Assembly (NCBI GenBank): GCA_964504645.1
Contig: CAZDGB010000167.1
Coordinates: 1-16,443, forward strand
From: CAZDGB01 sp964504645
Lineage (GTDB): Bacteria; Planctomycetota; Planctomycetia; Planctomycetales; Planctomycetaceae
DNA: 16,443 nucleotides
Direction: 5' to 3'
In this document: positions 15,273-16,443 of the stretch, piece after piece
How the letters are laid out: each line of letters begins with the position of its first letter
How positions within the stretch are numbered: the stretch's first letter is position 1
Notes under the pieces: generated by a model
The model's database searches: none
The model's input: only the letters and a program-made list of their open reading frames with translations
What the model was told of the DNA's origin: nothing
Program-made: the position numbers and the translations under genes

Positions 15273-15821
15273 TTACACCAGCCCTGCGTAAACAAAGTAC
15301 ATGATCGAGCCGATGCAGATCGGGATGCCGTAGGGCAAGAGCCGCATCGTCGGCTTGCGTTCGGCAGCGATGGCGGCGAGCTGCCGCGGATTGCGGATCG
15401 TCGTCCATTCGAACCAGATCGTGAAGAACTGGCCGAGATGATGGTGGAACTGACCGGCCCACAAGGCCATCGCCAGCGCCATCACTGCACCGACGACCAC
15501 GGTGACGACGAACGCATAGAACGTCACCGTCGCCCCGACGAAGGCGCCCATGCCCGCCATCAGTTTCACATCGCCGGCGCCCATCCCGCCGACCGCATAC
15601 AGCGGCAACAGGCAGGCGAGGCCCACCGCGGCGCCGATCAGGCTTTCGCCGAATCCGTGCCAGCCGCCCGTGACGCCTCCGTAGAGGAGTCCGGCGAAGA
15701 ACATGGGATAGGTCAGCCAGTTGGGAACCTTGAGCTGCTTGCCGTCGATGTACGCCGCCCACACGAGGAGCAGGCTGACGAACTTGACGTGATGTTCGAC
15801 GAGGAATGCTTGCCAGTCCAT
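15273..15821 (-). CDS. cpaA: Prepilin peptidase (A24 family, CpaA/TadV type)
   Basis: This 182-residue polytopic membrane protein is the aspartic peptidase that removes the leader of Flp prepilins at the inner membrane. It has the two A24 aspartates: D26 in AAYIDGKQLKVPNW (near the membrane-spanning N-terminus) and D84 in the GxGD motif GMGAGDVKLMAGMGA. Several hydrophobic segments follow (about 35-50, 60-78, 88-120, 165-182). It is short, without the N-terminal methylase domain of PilD, as is usual for TadV/CpaA. GAAAGG 9 bases before the ATG supports this start. The frame stays open upstream to 16046, but that runs into the terminator hairpin. It lies between the pilin and cpaB. Confidence 0.93.
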   Translation of the reverse strand: MDWQAFLVEHHVKFVSLLLVWAAYIDGKQLKVPNWLTYPMFFAGLLYGGVTGGWHGFGESLIGAAVGLACLLPLYAVGGMGAGDVKLMAGMGAFVGATVTFYAFVVTVVVGAVMALAMALWAGQFHHHLGQFFTIWFEWTTIRNPRQLAAIAAERKPTMRLLPYGIPICIGSIMYFVYAGLV

Positions 15822-15830
15822 GGGAGAAAA

Positions 15831-15836
15831 CCTTTC
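15831..15836 (-). promoter_or_regulatory. Ribosome binding site of prepilin peptidase
   Basis: GAAAGG on the minus strand, 9 bases before the ATG at 15821, decides that start over in-frame ATGs much further upstream. Confidence 0.55.
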
Positions 15837-15859
15837 GACGCTGAGGGGTTCGCAGCCCG

Positions 15860-15975
15860 CGTTCCGCAGAAAACCCGATTGCCGCGGAACGACGGAGATC
15901 TTTTCGAAACTGTAGTTCGCATTTGCCGATCGTGTCGGCGAAAATTTTTTTGGAAACACGGTTCGTGTTCGAACC
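15860..15975. promoter_or_regulatory. Two hairpins in the prepilin peptidase leader
   Basis: CGTTCCGC (15860-15867) pairs perfectly with GCGGAACG (15884-15891), and GGTTCG-TGTT-CGAACC (15960-15975) forms a second perfect hairpin. Both lie between the terminator at 15987-16070 and the peptidase start, so they belong to whatever leader transcribes cpaA. A promoter is expected in this 165-base stretch, but I cannot name its -35/-10 boxes. Confidence 0.35.
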
Positions 15976-15986
15976 TGAAATGCCAC

Positions 15987-16070
15987 AAAAAAGAGCGGGG
16001 CGCGCCAGATCCCTGAATGTGCGTTCGATGCCCATCGACGCCGCATTCAGGGGGCTCACGCCCCCCGCTC
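15987..16070 (-). terminator. Intrinsic terminator after the pilin unit
   Basis: Read on the minus strand, one arm (16070-16041) pairs with another (16023-15993) over about 30 bases with some mismatches. The loop is itself palindromic (TCGATG-GG-CATCGA). The stem ends CCCCGCTC and is followed at once by six Ts (15992-15987). The first arm alone can fold as GGGGGC-GTGA-GCCCCC with a GNRA loop. It separates the pilin and small ORF from the rest of the tad genes. Confidence 0.8.
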
Positions 16071-16089
16071 GCAAGAATGCCAGCCCTGA

Positions 16090-16191
16090 TTACGGAGTGA
16101 GCTGTTGACAGACCCAGGTCAGCACGGCGACGGCGACCACGGCCAACGGCTCCACCAGTCCGCTCGACAAATCCAGCCAAAACGGAAACAT
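16090..16191 (-). CDS. Possible 33-residue single-span membrane peptide
   Basis: This short frame starts MFPFWLDLSS, has one hydrophobic span (LAVVAVAVLTW, residues about 16-26) and ends VCQQLTP. AAGGA lies 8 bases before its ATG. It sits between the Flp pilin gene and a strong terminator, so it would be expressed with the pilin. It lacks the Gly-Glu processing site and Tyr of Flp pilins, so it is not a second pilin. It may be a small partner of the pilus or a chance frame; I do not recognise it. Confidence 0.4.
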   Translation of the reverse strand: MFPFWLDLSSGLVEPLAVVAVAVLTWVCQQLTP

Positions 16192-16237
16192 GCGAAAAGT
16201 CCTTGCCTCAATCGATCACTCTGCGGATGCGCGTCGA

Positions 16238-16277
16238 GGCCGTCCAACCGGCGGGAATTTCCACCAGTCGGACGGCC
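16238..16277. other. Hairpin between pilin and small ORF
   Basis: GGCCGTCC (16238-16245) and GGACGGCC (16270-16277) form a perfect 8-base stem around a 24-base loop, 84 bases after the pilin stop. No T run follows on the minus strand, so it may protect the pilin mRNA 3' end or attenuate read-through. The rest of 16192-16361 holds nothing else I recognise. Confidence 0.45.
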
Positions 16278-16361
16278 CTGTTCGCGACGTGCCAGGAGCG
16301 CCTTGAACCATCGGGAGTGCGTCGAAAGCGACCAGCGCCGCGGCGCGCCCGAAGGCAAAAG

Positions 16362-16443
16362 TTACTTCAGGGCATTGGCGGCGGCGTTGAACTTGGCGTT
16401 CGCGTTCGTGCCGATGGCCTGAATGGCCGTCAAGCAGACGATC
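16362..16443 (-). CDS. flp: Flp/Fap-type pilin, C-terminal part (cut by window edge)
   Basis: Only the last 26 residues are in the window: IVCLTAIQAIGTNANAKF followed by an Ala/Asn-rich end (NAAANALK). This matches the C-terminal half of Flp pilins, in which a hydrophobic helix is followed by the GT-N-K-F-N-A pattern. The N-terminal leader and the Gly/Glu processing site lie beyond position 16443. The prepilin peptidase gene further along on the same strand supports the call. Flp pilins assemble into the adhesive Tad pilus fibre. Confidence 0.8.
   Translation of the reverse strand, partial: IVCLTAIQAIGTNANAKFNAAANALK

Noticed and set aside
15822..16046. Longer start for the prepilin peptidase
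   Set aside because: The extension is encoded by the terminator hairpin and leader palindromes and would put non-membrane sequence before the first span; the ATG at 15821 has a ribosome binding site.

Overview
The window is about 16.4 kb of GC-rich bacterial chromosome. Gene content and style point to a planctomycete, probably of the Pirellulales: a Gfo/Idh/MocA oxidoreductase, a TlpA-like protein with a long helical N-terminus, a HEAT-repeat putative lipoprotein, a lone STAS protein, and a Tad pilus cluster whose secretin has a Pro-rich tail. The assignment is an inference from gene content, not from a marker gene. I see no tRNA, rRNA, insertion sequence, phage gene or CRISPR array.

Left and centre (1-10604): a minus-strand Gfo/Idh/MocA oxidoreductase (149-1201) is divergent from a plus-strand run. 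That run is a secreted TlpA-like thioredoxin-fold protein (1440-2606), a secreted alpha/beta-hydrolase lipase (2648-3673), DNA polymerase III delta' (3720-4796), a HEAT-repeat protein with a lipoprotein-like N-terminus (4993-7518), a STAS-domain protein (7559-7936) and ADP-glucose pyrophosphorylase GlgC (8175-9413). A hairpin separates glgC from a convergent HD-domain protein (9444-10139). A 110-residue protein of unknown function (10272-10604) points away from it.

Right (10641-16443): a minus-strand Tad/Flp pilus cluster, read from the right edge. It holds the C-terminus of a Flp pilin (cut by the window edge), a possible 33-residue membrane peptide, a strong intrinsic terminator, prepilin peptidase (CpaA/TadV), CpaB/RcpC, the secretin CpaC/RcpA, and the TadZ/CpaE ATPase-like protein with a degenerate Walker A. 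The peptidase would process the pilin, CpaB and the secretin would form the envelope channel, and TadZ/CpaE would position the machine. The motor ATPase (CpaF/TadA) and platform proteins (TadB, TadC) are not in this window, and the cluster ends against convergent genes after cpaE, so they must lie elsewhere.

The most unusual signal is non-coding. The intergenic DNA carries several families of palindromic elements: a three-armed AACCGGG element in two copies, twin CCGCGG hairpins, a GGCACGTT hairpin, and a G-rich hairpin that forms part of a terminator. In addition, both junctions around the secretin gene carry arrays of degenerate heptanucleotides (consensus near CTCAAC or CTCAAG plus one base) in inverted orientation. 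One array fills the cpaC-cpaE gap almost from stop codon to start codon.
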